From contig CAXULQ010000009.1 of NCBI GenBank assembly GCA_964251965.1, positions 127,845-191,844 on the forward strand: 64,000 nt of DNA. Direction: 5' to 3'. Shown in pieces: positions 56,383 to 64,000 of this stretch; position 1 is the stretch's first letter; each line of letters starts with the position of its first letter. The DNA is from Mucilaginibacter_A sp964251965 (GTDB lineage Bacteria; Bacteroidota; Bacteroidia; Sphingobacteriales; Sphingobacteriaceae). Below the pieces are notes generated by a model. It was not told the DNA's origin. It ran no database searches and was given only the letters and a program-made list of their open reading frames with translations. The translations under genes and the position numbers were made by a program.

Positions 56383-57906
56383 TTACTTACAAAGTGCAAC
56401 AGCCGCTAATGCATCCTGTGTGGTAGCATAGTTGCCGTTATTCGTTAAAGTTAGTGCCGGTTGCGATGCTTGCACAGTCTGATCCGAGGTATTTCGGTAA
56501 GTATATGGATAAGCCGGTAACTGGTTCAAAGCAATTATCGGCCCTTTGAGCGAGCAAAAATCATTAAGCAGGACATTGCCGGTAATACTGGCAATAGGCG
56601 CGCTGGTAACATTTTGGAGCCCACTTAAAGTGGTAAGTTTTGCATTGTTTGTGATATAAATACCGTTAAAACTAGCGGATCCAGTCATTGCTGGCAGTGT
56701 TACACTGGTTAAATGTTCCAATCCATGCAAACTGGCCAATACTGGGTTACCGGTAATGTTAATAGCACCTGAACTTTGTAAAGAGCTGAAAGCGTTTAGA
56801 TCACTGATGTTGATACTCTTGAGCACTATTTTGCCGCCTACTGAGGTTAGGGAACTGAAATCTAAGTTGGATAACAACGGACAATCGGTGATGACTATAC
56901 CATAACCTAAGTTTAAAGAAGGAGGAACTATAGTTTTCAACGATCTGAAACTGACTTTAGTTAAGCTGTTATTATTGTTGATCCAAATGGCGGTGGATAA
57001 TGCTGAACTTCCAGCCAAGGAGGTTAAATTATCCATGGTAATCGAGCTAACACCTAAACCGTCCACTCTTATCGCATTTGCAGTGGTAATGCTGTTTAAG
57101 AATGACAGGTCTGTAAGCAGCGGACACGATGTAAAGCGAACTTCCACTACATCAGTAAGCGCATTTATACTAACGCGGGTCAGGTTACTCAAAGCATCTA
57201 TTATAAATGATCCGGAAAATGATTTCAGATTATTAAAACTAAGTGAGGTAAAGCCGCCGGAAGAAATCCATATACTTCCTACTGCAGTTATCGTGTTGAG
57301 AAAAGAGGCTTCCGTAACATTGATCTTATTGAAGAAAATTCGGCCGGAAACCGAGGTAATGTTAGACAGCCCTGCAACCGAAGTAATATCATTGGTTTGG
57401 TTATCGTAAAAATTGGGAACGCCAATGTTCAGGTTGCCGGTAATTTGTAGTTGCTTCATTTTGTTAAGCGCAACAAAAGCATCTACTTCTGCCTGGGTTT
57501 TTAACGTTACATCACCGCTAACATATGGTGTGGCAAGAAATGCGGGAACAAAAGTAAACATGGGCCCTGTAATGGTCTGGTTACCTACAGTAACCGTAAC
57601 AGTACCGCTCGTTGTTACAGGCACGACTACTTTTATTTCCGTTGCTGTAACCGATTGTACGGTTCCAGTAACCCCGTTAAATGAAACCACTACCCCGGTA
57701 GTAGAAGTTCCGAAGTTAGTACCGGAAATGGTAACGACAGTGCCTGCATCGCCAGAAGAAGGCGATATGCCACTTACTGTTACCTGTGCAGGTGCTTGTC
57801 CGGTAGTACTGGTTGGTGTAGTAGGATTTGAGGCAGGCGGAGCATCCTTTTTGCAGCTGGCGAAGGCAAGCAATAACACCAATAAGGCAGGTAATAGTTT
57901 TTTCAT
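56383..57906 (-). CDS. TIG plus receptor-L/LRR-like lipoprotein, paralog 4
   Basis: A 507-residue lipoprotein with signal peptide MKKLLPALLVLLLAFASC, a Thr/Pro-rich linker, a TIG domain (VSGISPSSGDAGTVVTISG), the L/LRR-like solenoid (LSNITSVSG, LSNLTRVSINALTDV) and the C-terminal cap with NDFCSLK and VALCK. The middle turns differ most from the other paralogs, while the signal peptide, TIG domain and cap are conserved. That is the pattern expected if the solenoid face carries specificity. It is divergent from the sensor kinase gene across a shared palindrome. Confidence 0.82.
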   Translation of the reverse strand: MKKLLPALLVLLLAFASCKKDAPPASNPTTPTSTTGQAPAQVTVSGISPSSGDAGTVVTISGTNFGTSTTGVVVSFNGVTGTVQSVTATEIKVVVPVTTSGTVTVTVGNQTITGPMFTFVPAFLATPYVSGDVTLKTQAEVDAFVALNKMKQLQITGNLNIGVPNFYDNQTNDITSVAGLSNITSVSGRIFFNKINVTEASFLNTITAVGSIWISSGGFTSLSFNNLKSFSGSFIIDALSNLTRVSINALTDVVEVRFTSCPLLTDLSFLNSITTANAIRVDGLGVSSITMDNLTSLAGSSALSTAIWINNNNSLTKVSFRSLKTIVPPSLNLGYGIVITDCPLLSNLDFSSLTSVGGKIVLKSINISDLNAFSSLQSSGAINITGNPVLASLHGLEHLTSVTLPAMTGSASFNGIYITNNAKLTTLSGLQNVTSAPIASITGNVLLNDFCSLKGPIIALNQLPAYPYTYRNTSDQTVQASQPALTLTNNGNYATTQDALAAVALCK

Positions 57907-57925
57907 GACCTTGAAAATTTGTATT

Positions 57926-57975
57926 GCAATTTACAACCACTTACAGCTATGGTCAATCCCCCAAATTGGGGGATT
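57926..57975. promoter_or_regulatory. Palindrome promoter between paralog 4 and the sensor kinase gene
   Basis: The palindrome at 57955-57975, then leftward a 21-nt spacer ending GTGGTTG and TAAATTGC at 57926-57933. Rightward, the kinase gene starts 23-50 bp away, but no box at the 21-nt spacing is seen, so control of the kinase from this site is uncertain. Confidence 0.7.
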
Positions 57976-57997
57976 TTGCAGATAGGTTTAGGTTTTA

Positions 57998-59254
57998 ATG
58001 AAGGCCGCTGTTACTTTTGATAATATGAAGCTCAAAGCCCTATTAAACTGGTTTCTACCCGAAAAGCTAAAGAATGATCCGCTGCACGCAGAGTACGATC
58101 AAATTCATACTTTGGTATCGGCATGCTTTTTCGGAGCTATTGTGCTGCCCTTGTCATATGTGGTGCTGCTCTGTTTCAATTATTACATCGACGCTCTCGC
58201 TTACAATGGCCTGATGTGTTTCTGCGTGCTTTTTTTCATTCGCAAAGGCATCATCAAACTGTCTATGTTTTTGATGGGGATGATAACTTATGTTATTTAT
58301 TACCCTTATATCGCTAACTCCGGCGGCATTTATTCCCCAATGATAGGATTTCTTTATACGTACCTCGTTGCAGCTTATTGGGGTCATCCCAAAACTGGTG
58401 CTTACTTCACAGGGCTAAACATTCTGATACTTTACTTACTGTATCTGCATACTCCTGCAAAAATAGCTTTACCAGTAGCAGCAGGCGGCAGATTAAGTAC
58501 TTTTATTATACATGCTGCCGGTATGAGCATTCTGGGCGCGTTGCTTTGGATGGTACAAAAAAGGCAAGATGAGGCGCGGGAAGAAACCAAGCAACTGCAA
58601 AACAACCGGATTGAGTTTTTGGATATAGAAATTGCCAAACGTACCGAGCAGCTCAACAATATGCGGCAATCGCTGGCTACTGATTTTCATGATGAAACTG
58701 GCAACCTGCTTTCGGCCATTACCCGCCAGGCCGGCCTGCTCAAACTCCACTTAAAACCTGACGACCCGGCTTTTCCAATGGCAGATAGTATCATCCAAAA
58801 CAGCAATGAGCTTTACGCTTCCGGCAGGCATTTTTTATGGAACTTAAACCATGACAGTGATAACCCAAAAGTACTTTTTGAATACCTTGCCTCGTTCGGG
58901 CAGTCACTTTATAACCAGTTTGATATTTCCTTTTCAGCTCAAAATACCGATTGTTTGGTTTGTAAAATAGACCCTTTTGCCTCCTTAACTATAATTTTTA
59001 TTTTTAAAGAGGCCATGAACAATGTTATCAAGCATTCAGGTGCCAGCGAGGTAACCTTTAAGATGGCAGACTATAGAAATAATATAGAATTTTCATTAAG
59101 CGATAACGGAAGCTGGAAGCAGCCGGACGGGCAGGACGGGCATTACGGTTTGCAGAACATGCAAAGGCGGAGTGAAAAGCACCAGCTAAAATTTAATATG
59201 CATCCCGGCCCTGCCGGAACTCGTATTGAAGTAACTGTACCAATTACAAATTAA
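57998..59254 (+). CDS. NarL-partner type sensor histidine kinase
   Basis: A 418-residue kinase. A second ATG at 58025 (MKLKALLNWFLPEK) is an equally good start and leaves more room after the palindrome. Five to six membrane helices (about 45-200) form the sensor. A HisKA_3-type helix with TDFHDETGNLLSAITRQ and a HATPase domain (FKEAMNNVIKHSG, YGLQNMQRR) complete it. It is paired with the NarL-type regulator 25 bp downstream. The cytoplasmic half is highly similar to the orphan kinase at 38796, implying duplication. Confidence 0.9.
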   Translation: MKAAVTFDNMKLKALLNWFLPEKLKNDPLHAEYDQIHTLVSACFFGAIVLPLSYVVLLCFNYYIDALAYNGLMCFCVLFFIRKGIIKLSMFLMGMITYVIYYPYIANSGGIYSPMIGFLYTYLVAAYWGHPKTGAYFTGLNILILYLLYLHTPAKIALPVAAGGRLSTFIIHAAGMSILGALLWMVQKRQDEAREETKQLQNNRIEFLDIEIAKRTEQLNNMRQSLATDFHDETGNLLSAITRQAGLLKLHLKPDDPAFPMADSIIQNSNELYASGRHFLWNLNHDSDNPKVLFEYLASFGQSLYNQFDISFSAQNTDCLVCKIDPFASLTIIFIFKEAMNNVIKHSGASEVTFKMADYRNNIEFSLSDNGSWKQPDGQDGHYGLQNMQRRSEKHQLKFNMHPGPAGTRIEVTVPITN

Positions 59255-59279
59255 ATAAAGATCATTAATTCCAGCTGAT

Positions 59280-59921
59280 ATGCCAGACAAAATAAAAATT
59301 GTCATTATTGAAGACAATACCCAGATCAGGGAAGGCTTTGCAGCAGTGCTGGAAAGCACGGAAGCCTTTACCGTCACCGGGCAATACGGGAACTGCGAGG
59401 CTGCAATTTCCAATCTAAAACTCGACCTTCCTGATGTTGTCCTGATGGATATTGGGCTGCCGGGCATGAGTGGTATCGAAGGAACGGCCATCATCAAAAA
59501 ACAGTTGCACGCGTGTATCGTAATCATCATTACCGTAATGGAAGAAAGTGAAAAGGTTTTCCGTTCACTTTGCGCGGGTGCCAGCGGCTACATCATTAAA
59601 AACTCCGCGCTGGAAGAGATTGTTAAAACCATTAACGAAGCCCTTGCCGGAGGGGCACCAATGAGCCTTTCTATTGCCAAAATGGTTGTCAGCTCATTTC
59701 AGCAAAGCAACAGTTCTCCTTTGTCAGAGCGCGAAACAGCCGTTCTGCAAGGAATAGCCGAAGGAAAAACTTATTCCAAAATCGCATTGGATCTGTTTAT
59801 TAGCAAAGAGACCGTTCGCAGCCATATTAAAAATATCTACGGAAAACTGGCTGTCAGCAGTAAAGCTCAGGCCCTCAAGGTTGCTGGTGATCATAAATGG
59901 TTGTCCGGTAGAAAGTTCTAA
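59280..59921 (+). CDS. NarL/FixJ-family response regulator
   Basis: A 213-residue regulator. The receiver (1-120) has acidic residues in IIEDNTQ (E11, D12), the phosphoacceptor D57 in VVLMDIGLPG, and the lysine in YIIKNS. The LuxR-type helix-turn-helix (about 145-205) is PLSERETAVLQGIAEGKTYS followed by SKETVRSHIKNIYGKL. NarL-type dimers bind inverted repeats, so this protein is the best local candidate to bind the CCCCCAA/TTGGGGG palindromes; that link is inference. Confidence 0.93.
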   Translation: MPDKIKIVIIEDNTQIREGFAAVLESTEAFTVTGQYGNCEAAISNLKLDLPDVVLMDIGLPGMSGIEGTAIIKKQLHACIVIIITVMEESEKVFRSLCAGASGYIIKNSALEEIVKTINEALAGGAPMSLSIAKMVVSSFQQSNSSPLSERETAVLQGIAEGKTYSKIALDLFISKETVRSHIKNIYGKLAVSSKAQALKVAGDHKWLSGRKF

Positions 59922-59944
59922 ATTAGAAGATTTTTTTAACTGTC

Positions 59945-60095
59945 AGAGCCTGTTTAAAATTTAGCTGTAGAAATTACAATGCTTCTTTTATCACTTAAAA
60001 ATTAGTATTTGTACGATACATCAATGTAAAAACACCTATTTTATGCCGGTAAAAGAAGCATAAAAAATAAATAGATTGAATTTTAAACAGGCTCT
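59945..60095. repeat. Dispersed inverted-repeat element, copy 13, with complete outer arms
   Basis: The inner ends ATGCTTCTTTTATC (59979) and GGTAAAAGAAGCAT (to 60061) are enclosed by perfect 17-bp outer arms, AGAGCCTGTTTAAAATT (59945-59961) and AATTTTAAACAGGCTCT (60079-60095). This 151-bp copy shows the full element best. It follows the response regulator gene. Confidence 0.92.
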
Positions 60096-60248
60096 TAGTG
60101 TAGAGGTCACGTTTTTTAAAGTCCTTTTTTAAATTGCATTAATGATATAATTCTCATGAAGTAGAAAAGGAACTGACGGCGTTAACCTTGCGATATGGTT
60201 CAACAGCGTTGATCAGGCATTATAAACGTTCCCGTCTACACAATTTCA

Positions 60249-60314
60249 ATTTCAAATATTTGAAATATCCCCCAAATTGGGGGATTGACAAAATTTTCGT
60301 TCGTACTAAATTTG
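60249..60314 (+). promoter_or_regulatory. Double palindrome promoter upstream of the PQQ-propeller lipoprotein
   Basis: A perfect 18-bp palindrome ATTTCAAATATTTGAAAT (60249-60266) directly abuts the regulon palindrome (60267-60286). After 20 nt a perfect TAnnTTTG box, TAAATTTG (60307-60314), points toward the gene at 60490, giving a leader of about 170 nt. The spacer is unrelated in sequence to the array promoters, but the spacing is conserved. Confidence 0.7.
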
Positions 60315-60489
60315 GCTAATTCGCTATTAACAATTTTTAACTTAAACATCGACAGCCTTAAACATCGATATCACCTGATAGCGCTTTAATTTATAGACAT
60401 TTAAATACTCTGGATTGTAAATTATAATCTATTTTTAATGAAAACGGCGGCGCATTCTTAATTAATATTATTCAGCTTATAGCTATCAC

Positions 60490-61782
60490 ATGAAAACAAA
60501 ACAGCCTCTTATATCGCCCACGCTTATAGTTATGGGATTAATTATAATGATCGCTGCCGGATGTAAAAAGAGTAACGAGTCTGGTAACAAAGAGCGAAAC
60601 ACGAAAACAAATCCTTTTGTATCACTACCAGATTCTGTGATGTTTGTAGGTACTGATCTTAATGATAGCACAGTCATCTATCTGCTTAACGCCGCTACCG
60701 GATCATTGGTCACCAAGTATAGTTACCCGCACAATATGCAATCCTCCTGGTGTGTTCCTTTAGCTGGGAACGGGTTATTATATTATGCAGAAAACAACAA
60801 GATCAATGCTTTAAATAGCAATACAGGTGTTGTGATGTGGAAAGATACGATTAAAAGTTATTCTTCCTCGCCCCCTATTTTACATAATGACACTTTTTAC
60901 GGCATTTATGCCAGCGGGCAAGTTTCAGGTTATGTAGTTTACGCCTTGGATGCAACAAAGCAATCTAATACCTTTTTATGGCAATATCCTTTAGGTAGCA
61001 CTTATACCGGTGTTAATTATAACAACGCTGATATCAATTATTACAACGGAATGATCTACATATCGGGAAGTAATTTAGTGGCCTTGGATGCCAAAACAGG
61101 GGTATTAAAGTGGACGCTCAACAGCCCGTATTCTCTATTGTCATTAAATAACGGAATAGTTATCTCAGGGGATACATTTATAGACGCCACTACCGGTACC
61201 CCTATTCGTACGGTGTCCCCATCTATATTGGTTTCAAACGCCATGCAGTCAGCATCTATTGTATATGCCACTAAAGATTTATTTTTTACAAGAATTGTCA
61301 AATCCATAACACCACCTTTCACAACTTCCCAATTTAGTGCTTACGATGCAATCACTGGCACGCTAAGGTGGAGCGTTAATGGCGGCAGCGGCTACCTCCA
61401 TAACGATACCGTTAAAACTGTTGAACAAATCTGGAATGTCAAACCTATTATAAAGACAACCGTGACAACAGGCACCGGCGCATACGGTACAGTTAATTCC
61501 ATTTACTTCAGTGAAGCAGACATCAACACAGGCCAGTTAAATTGGAGTTATAATGCGGGTTATGAAGGCCAGGCTTTTACTGTAAATAATACCCAATACT
61601 CCTGCGGCTCCTTTACGCTTAACTTAGGTGCAGGATTTCCAGCAAGTAGCACCATAGTTGCAGCAGACCTATACAGCGGTAAAGTAAAGTGGACTAACAA
61701 TAACTTACGCCTTCAGGTCGGTGGCTCTATTACTGCTTGCTTATTAGTAGCAGGAAAGGGCTACTCTAATTATATACAATAG
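60490..61782 (+). CDS. PQQ-like beta-propeller lipoprotein
   Basis: A 430-residue lipoprotein. Lipobox IAAGCKKSNE near residue 25, then repeated PQQ-type blades with A-x-T-G-x-x-x-W cores: LNAATGSLVTKYSY, LNSNTGVVMWKD, LDAKTGVLKWTL, YDAITGTLRWSV and DLYSGKVKWTN. Together they form an eight-bladed-propeller-like fold. No enzyme motif is seen, so a binding or scaffolding role is likely. It is preceded by the palindrome promoter at 60267, which ties it to the regulon of the lipoprotein array. Confidence 0.82.
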   Translation: MKTKQPLISPTLIVMGLIIMIAAGCKKSNESGNKERNTKTNPFVSLPDSVMFVGTDLNDSTVIYLLNAATGSLVTKYSYPHNMQSSWCVPLAGNGLLYYAENNKINALNSNTGVVMWKDTIKSYSSSPPILHNDTFYGIYASGQVSGYVVYALDATKQSNTFLWQYPLGSTYTGVNYNNADINYYNGMIYISGSNLVALDAKTGVLKWTLNSPYSLLSLNNGIVISGDTFIDATTGTPIRTVSPSILVSNAMQSASIVYATKDLFFTRIVKSITPPFTTSQFSAYDAITGTLRWSVNGGSGYLHNDTVKTVEQIWNVKPIIKTTVTTGTGAYGTVNSIYFSEADINTGQLNWSYNAGYEGQAFTVNNTQYSCGSFTLNLGAGFPASSTIVAADLYSGKVKWTNNNLRLQVGGSITACLLVAGKGYSNYIQ

Positions 61783-61904
61783 AGAAGACCTGCTGTGCAT
61801 TATAAAAAGTTGTGCAAACTGCTAAAAAAGCAGTAAATGGAAGTAATGTCTGGAGCAGTGTAATTGCAACTATTATGAATCGATTATCAACTATTACTAA
61901 GTAA

Positions 61905-62225
61905 ATGTTGTTCTGCGCCCTACTGTTGAGCCTGTTTTTAGTGGCCTGCCATAAGGAAAAGGAGACTGGAACTAAAGGTACCATGAGCTGGACAATCAGC
62001 CTGGTTGGCAACGCTATTGCTGTTCAAGCATTTGATGAACAAAACTTTGCCTATAGTGCTACGCCTGATGCTAACGGTGCTTTTAAGTTTTATGATTTAT
62101 CTGTAGGAACTTATAGGGTTTCGGCAGTTCCGGGTTCCGGGTTTAATACAACAGCCGGCACGAGTGTAATGGCTACCGCAGGCCATGATGTCAATACCGG
62201 AACACTCCTGCTTTATCCCTTTTAG
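61905..62225 (+). CDS. Short lipoprotein with carboxypeptidase-regulatory-like domain, probably the 5' part of a broken gene
   Basis: A 106-residue frame with a hydrophobic leader and lipobox (LSLFLVACHKEKE) and a small Ig-like domain (ATPDANGAFKFYDLSVGTYR). An in-frame ATG at 61875 gives MNRLSTITK and then TAA directly before this start. That looks like the missing charged n-region of the signal peptide cut off by a nonsense change. At the 3' end one extra T in CCCTTTTAG creates the stop; without it the frame continues as SGPGGLNYLSYEING. The gene is therefore probably decaying. Confidence 0.55.
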   Translation: MLFCALLLSLFLVACHKEKETGTKGTMSWTISLVGNAIAVQAFDEQNFAYSATPDANGAFKFYDLSVGTYRVSAVPGSGFNTTAGTSVMATAGHDVNTGTLLLYPF

Positions 62226-62226
62226 T

Positions 62227-62687
62227 GGTCCTGGTGGCTTAAATTACCTATCATACGAGATTAACGGTAATCCTGACGCATAACATCCACCTCTATCTCC
62301 AATTATATCATTCCCAATCTTACGATTTCTGCCAGGTCAACCGCTTTTCGGCAAACTGGTCTCGGTTCTCTTATTTCACGAGTAGTCATCGACCATCTGA
62401 ATATCATACTGGATAATGTTAGTGGTGTTGGTACTTATTCCTGCAAAGGTACGTCAGCTTCTACCATCAGGATATCAAACAGGCAAACAACTGCTTTTAC
62501 GACTTATCCACTATATACCTGGAGTACCATTAACACTGGGGGAAGCGGAACAGTTACAATCACTGTCATTGATCCCGTTAACAGGACTATTACCGGGACA
62601 TTTACGGCAACTACAGTACCCGAAAGTAGCGGTAGTACTGGAAATAAGGTCATTGCAAATGGAATATTTACAAATGTCACACATTAA
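62227..62687 (+). pseudogene. 3' remnant of the same lipoprotein gene (DUF6252-like end)
   Basis: Reading from 62227 gives GPGGLNYLSYEINGNPDA. A further one-base shift near 62276 continues as ITSTSISNYIIPNLTI, and the frame then stays open to TAA at 62685-62687 with NVSGVGTYSCKG, SGTVTITVIDPVNRTITGTF and GIFTNVTH. This ending is typical of small Bacteroidota lipoproteins with beta-sandwich C-termini. No start codon serves it, so it belongs to the preceding gene fragment. Confidence 0.6.
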
Positions 62688-62741
62688 AAAACAACAATAA
62701 AAAAGTTTGACATTTGGCCGTTACACTAAACTTAGTAAGGG

Positions 62742-63371
62742 TCATAACATAGGTGTTGTTATGATACTAAAAATAGCAGGAATAACCTCTTTGTTTAATG
62801 AATTAACTTGGGTTATCAAATCCTGAATCGGATCATCTGAGTTTTCATCGATTACAATATTGGAGCTATACAGCAGGTTAATGTCATTAACCAATTGATC
62901 TAATCCTGATAGGGAAGGATCAGTCGGTGATACAAAAACATCAACAGCAAGTAAAAGTGCCTGATCTTCACTTAGATCAAAAACTTCTAATCCTAAATTA
63001 AACAAGTCTTCAACCGAAAACGAAAAACCGTTTGCCTTAAAATTCCGGACATACTTTAAAATTTTCCATTGCCAAAAAACAGTTAAAGGAAACGAGGAAA
63101 TGGTGTCGTCGCTGTAATCAGGGTTTAAAACCAAAGAAATTTCTGTTCCTGGTATTTCAATAGCCAGCTTACGCCTGCTTACTACATCCAAGCTATAAAA
63201 AGCACTGCTGCCATCTATACTTTTAGAGCTCTGGTAATTTTTATAATAAACGTTGTCAAGAATTTGATCAACTCCATCTTTTAAGAAAGATAAAATCTCT
63301 GGTAAATCATCTGCATTTATCAAATCTGAAATTGCAGGATAATACTTATAATCAACTATGTTAGTTGCCAT
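62742..63371 (-). CDS. Unrecognised 209-residue protein
   Basis: It begins MATNIVDYKYYPAISDL and has no signal peptide or membrane segment, so it is probably cytoplasmic. It is acidic and mostly helical, with segments such as LPEILSFLKDGVDQIL and DPIQDLITQVNSLN. No motif of a known family is recognised. The next gene on the same strand (63699 onward) is separated by a repeat element and is also unrecognised. The codon pattern and clean start support a real gene. Confidence 0.6.
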   Translation of the reverse strand: MATNIVDYKYYPAISDLINADDLPEILSFLKDGVDQILDNVYYKNYQSSKSIDGSSAFYSLDVVSRRKLAIEIPGTEISLVLNPDYSDDTISSFPLTVFWQWKILKYVRNFKANGFSFSVEDLFNLGLEVFDLSEDQALLLAVDVFVSPTDPSLSGLDQLVNDINLLYSSNIVIDENSDDPIQDLITQVNSLNKEVIPAIFSIITTPML

Positions 63372-63556
63372 AATAGGTTAAATATTAATAAATAGGTGGA
63401 CTGAACAGGTCTTAATTTTTTATATTAATCCTATTGTACTGGAGAGAAATATTGAAGGGAAACAGAAGTTGGTAACGCCTTTGTTAATTCTGTTAACTAC
63501 TAATAGTCAGCAGAATATGGATAAAAGATGAGCTTGGTCAATGTATATCAGAAAAA

Positions 63557-63646
63557 ACGCTTCTTTTAGCCTTATAAATCTTGTGGTTGAATTACTTGTA
63601 TCAAGACCTAGAAAGGACACTATTTTTTATAGGGTAAAAGAAGTAT
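63557..63646. repeat. Dispersed inverted-repeat element, copy 14
   Basis: The ends are ACGCTTCTTTTAGCC and GGGTAAAAGAAGTAT. It lies between the two unrecognised genes at the right end. Confidence 0.82.
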
Positions 63647-63698
63647 AAAATGTAAATTAAACGAAACTTTAAACTAAATGTGAACAGCAAATCTTAAA

Positions 63699-64000
63699 TT
63701 ACTTAGTGTAACTTATGATAGTATTTGAAATGATCGCTCCAGTATTACCATCGAGAACTATTACCCTTCTATCTCCATATTGCGAATTGAAATTTAGATC
63801 TATAGGGAAAGCAACAGTATAGGTTAATGGTACTGAGTTATCTATTAACAAAGTTTTGAAAACATTAACATAATTATTGTCCTTCATAATATCAAGATTA
63901 AACTCATTTTTGATTTTTAGAGCCAGATCATCTATGGAAAATTGGGAGAGTGTAAAATAAACTGTGTCAAAGTGTAAATAATTACCTTTAACATAGTTTA
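63699..64000 (-). CDS. Unrecognised protein, 5' end beyond the window
   Basis: The minus-strand frame ending with ISNTIISYTK at 63699 is open through the internal ATG at 63887 to the window edge. Upstream residues are NYVKGNYLHFDTVYFTLSQF and IDDLALKIKNEFNLD, so the gene almost certainly starts outside. About 100 residues are visible. They contain a beta-rich segment (RRVIVLDGNTGAIISN) but no motif that names a family. Confidence 0.6.
   Translation of the reverse strand, partial: NYVKGNYLHFDTVYFTLSQFSIDDLALKIKNEFNLDIMKDNNYVNVFKTLLIDNSVPLTYTVAFPIDLNFNSQYGDRRVIVLDGNTGAIISNTIISYTK

Noticed and set aside
62416..62700. 94-codon plus-strand frame
   Set aside because: The protein-like reading of this stretch (SGTVTITVIDPVNR, GIFTNVTH) is in another frame; this one is a shadow.

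Overview
The window looks like a chromosome segment of a glycan-degrading Bacteroidota, most likely Sphingobacteriaceae (Mucilaginibacter/Pedobacter type). It holds two SusC/SusD pairs, a hybrid two-component sensor with a reporter propeller, many Bacteroidota lipoproteins (Cys followed by Lys residues), TAnnTTTG-type promoter boxes and moderately AT-rich intergenic DNA. This assignment is inference from gene content; no 16S or other marker is present.

Left part (about 1-32600): a small GNAT/DoxX pair, then a polysaccharide utilisation locus for alpha-mannan or a mannose-rich glycan. Its genes are GH92, GH76 with a ricin-like domain, a hybrid two-component regulator, SusC, SusD, an FG-GAP/ASPIC lipoprotein, a PAP2/vanadium-haloperoxidase-like lipoprotein, a broken SGNH hydrolase, a GH2 beta-galactosidase, a second GH92, GH125, an intact SGNH hydrolase, a sialate-O-acetylesterase-like protein and a DUF2341 protein. 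The expected division of labour is surface endo-cleavage by GH76, import by SusCD, and periplasmic trimming by GH92, GH125 and GH2 with esterases removing acyl groups.

Middle part (about 32900-40500): a TonB-dependent receptor-like protein divergent from a LytS/LytTR pair, then an orphan NarL-type sensor kinase.

Right part (about 40700-61800): a prolyl oligopeptidase, a second SusC/SusD pair, a tandem array of five TIG plus receptor-L/LRR-like lipoprotein genes (three intact, one frameshifted, one an internal-deletion remnant), a beta-lactamase-type serine hydrolase, a sensor kinase/NarL regulator pair and a PQQ-propeller lipoprotein. Nine transcription units here share one promoter design: a palindrome with arms AATCCCCCAA and TTGGGGGATT, then 20-21 nt, then a TAAATTGC-like -7 box. 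This reads as a local regulon under one DNA-binding activator. The neighbouring NarL-type regulator is the obvious candidate, but that link is not proven. The far right holds a decaying lipoprotein gene and two unrecognised genes, one cut by the window edge.

Superimposed on everything is a dispersed family of about 90-bp inverted-repeat elements (ends ATGCTTCTTTTATC and GATAAAAGAAGCAT): 14 simple copies, plus one split by nested repeats at 15667-16239. All lie between genes. No rRNA, tRNA, CRISPR array or intact transposase was seen.
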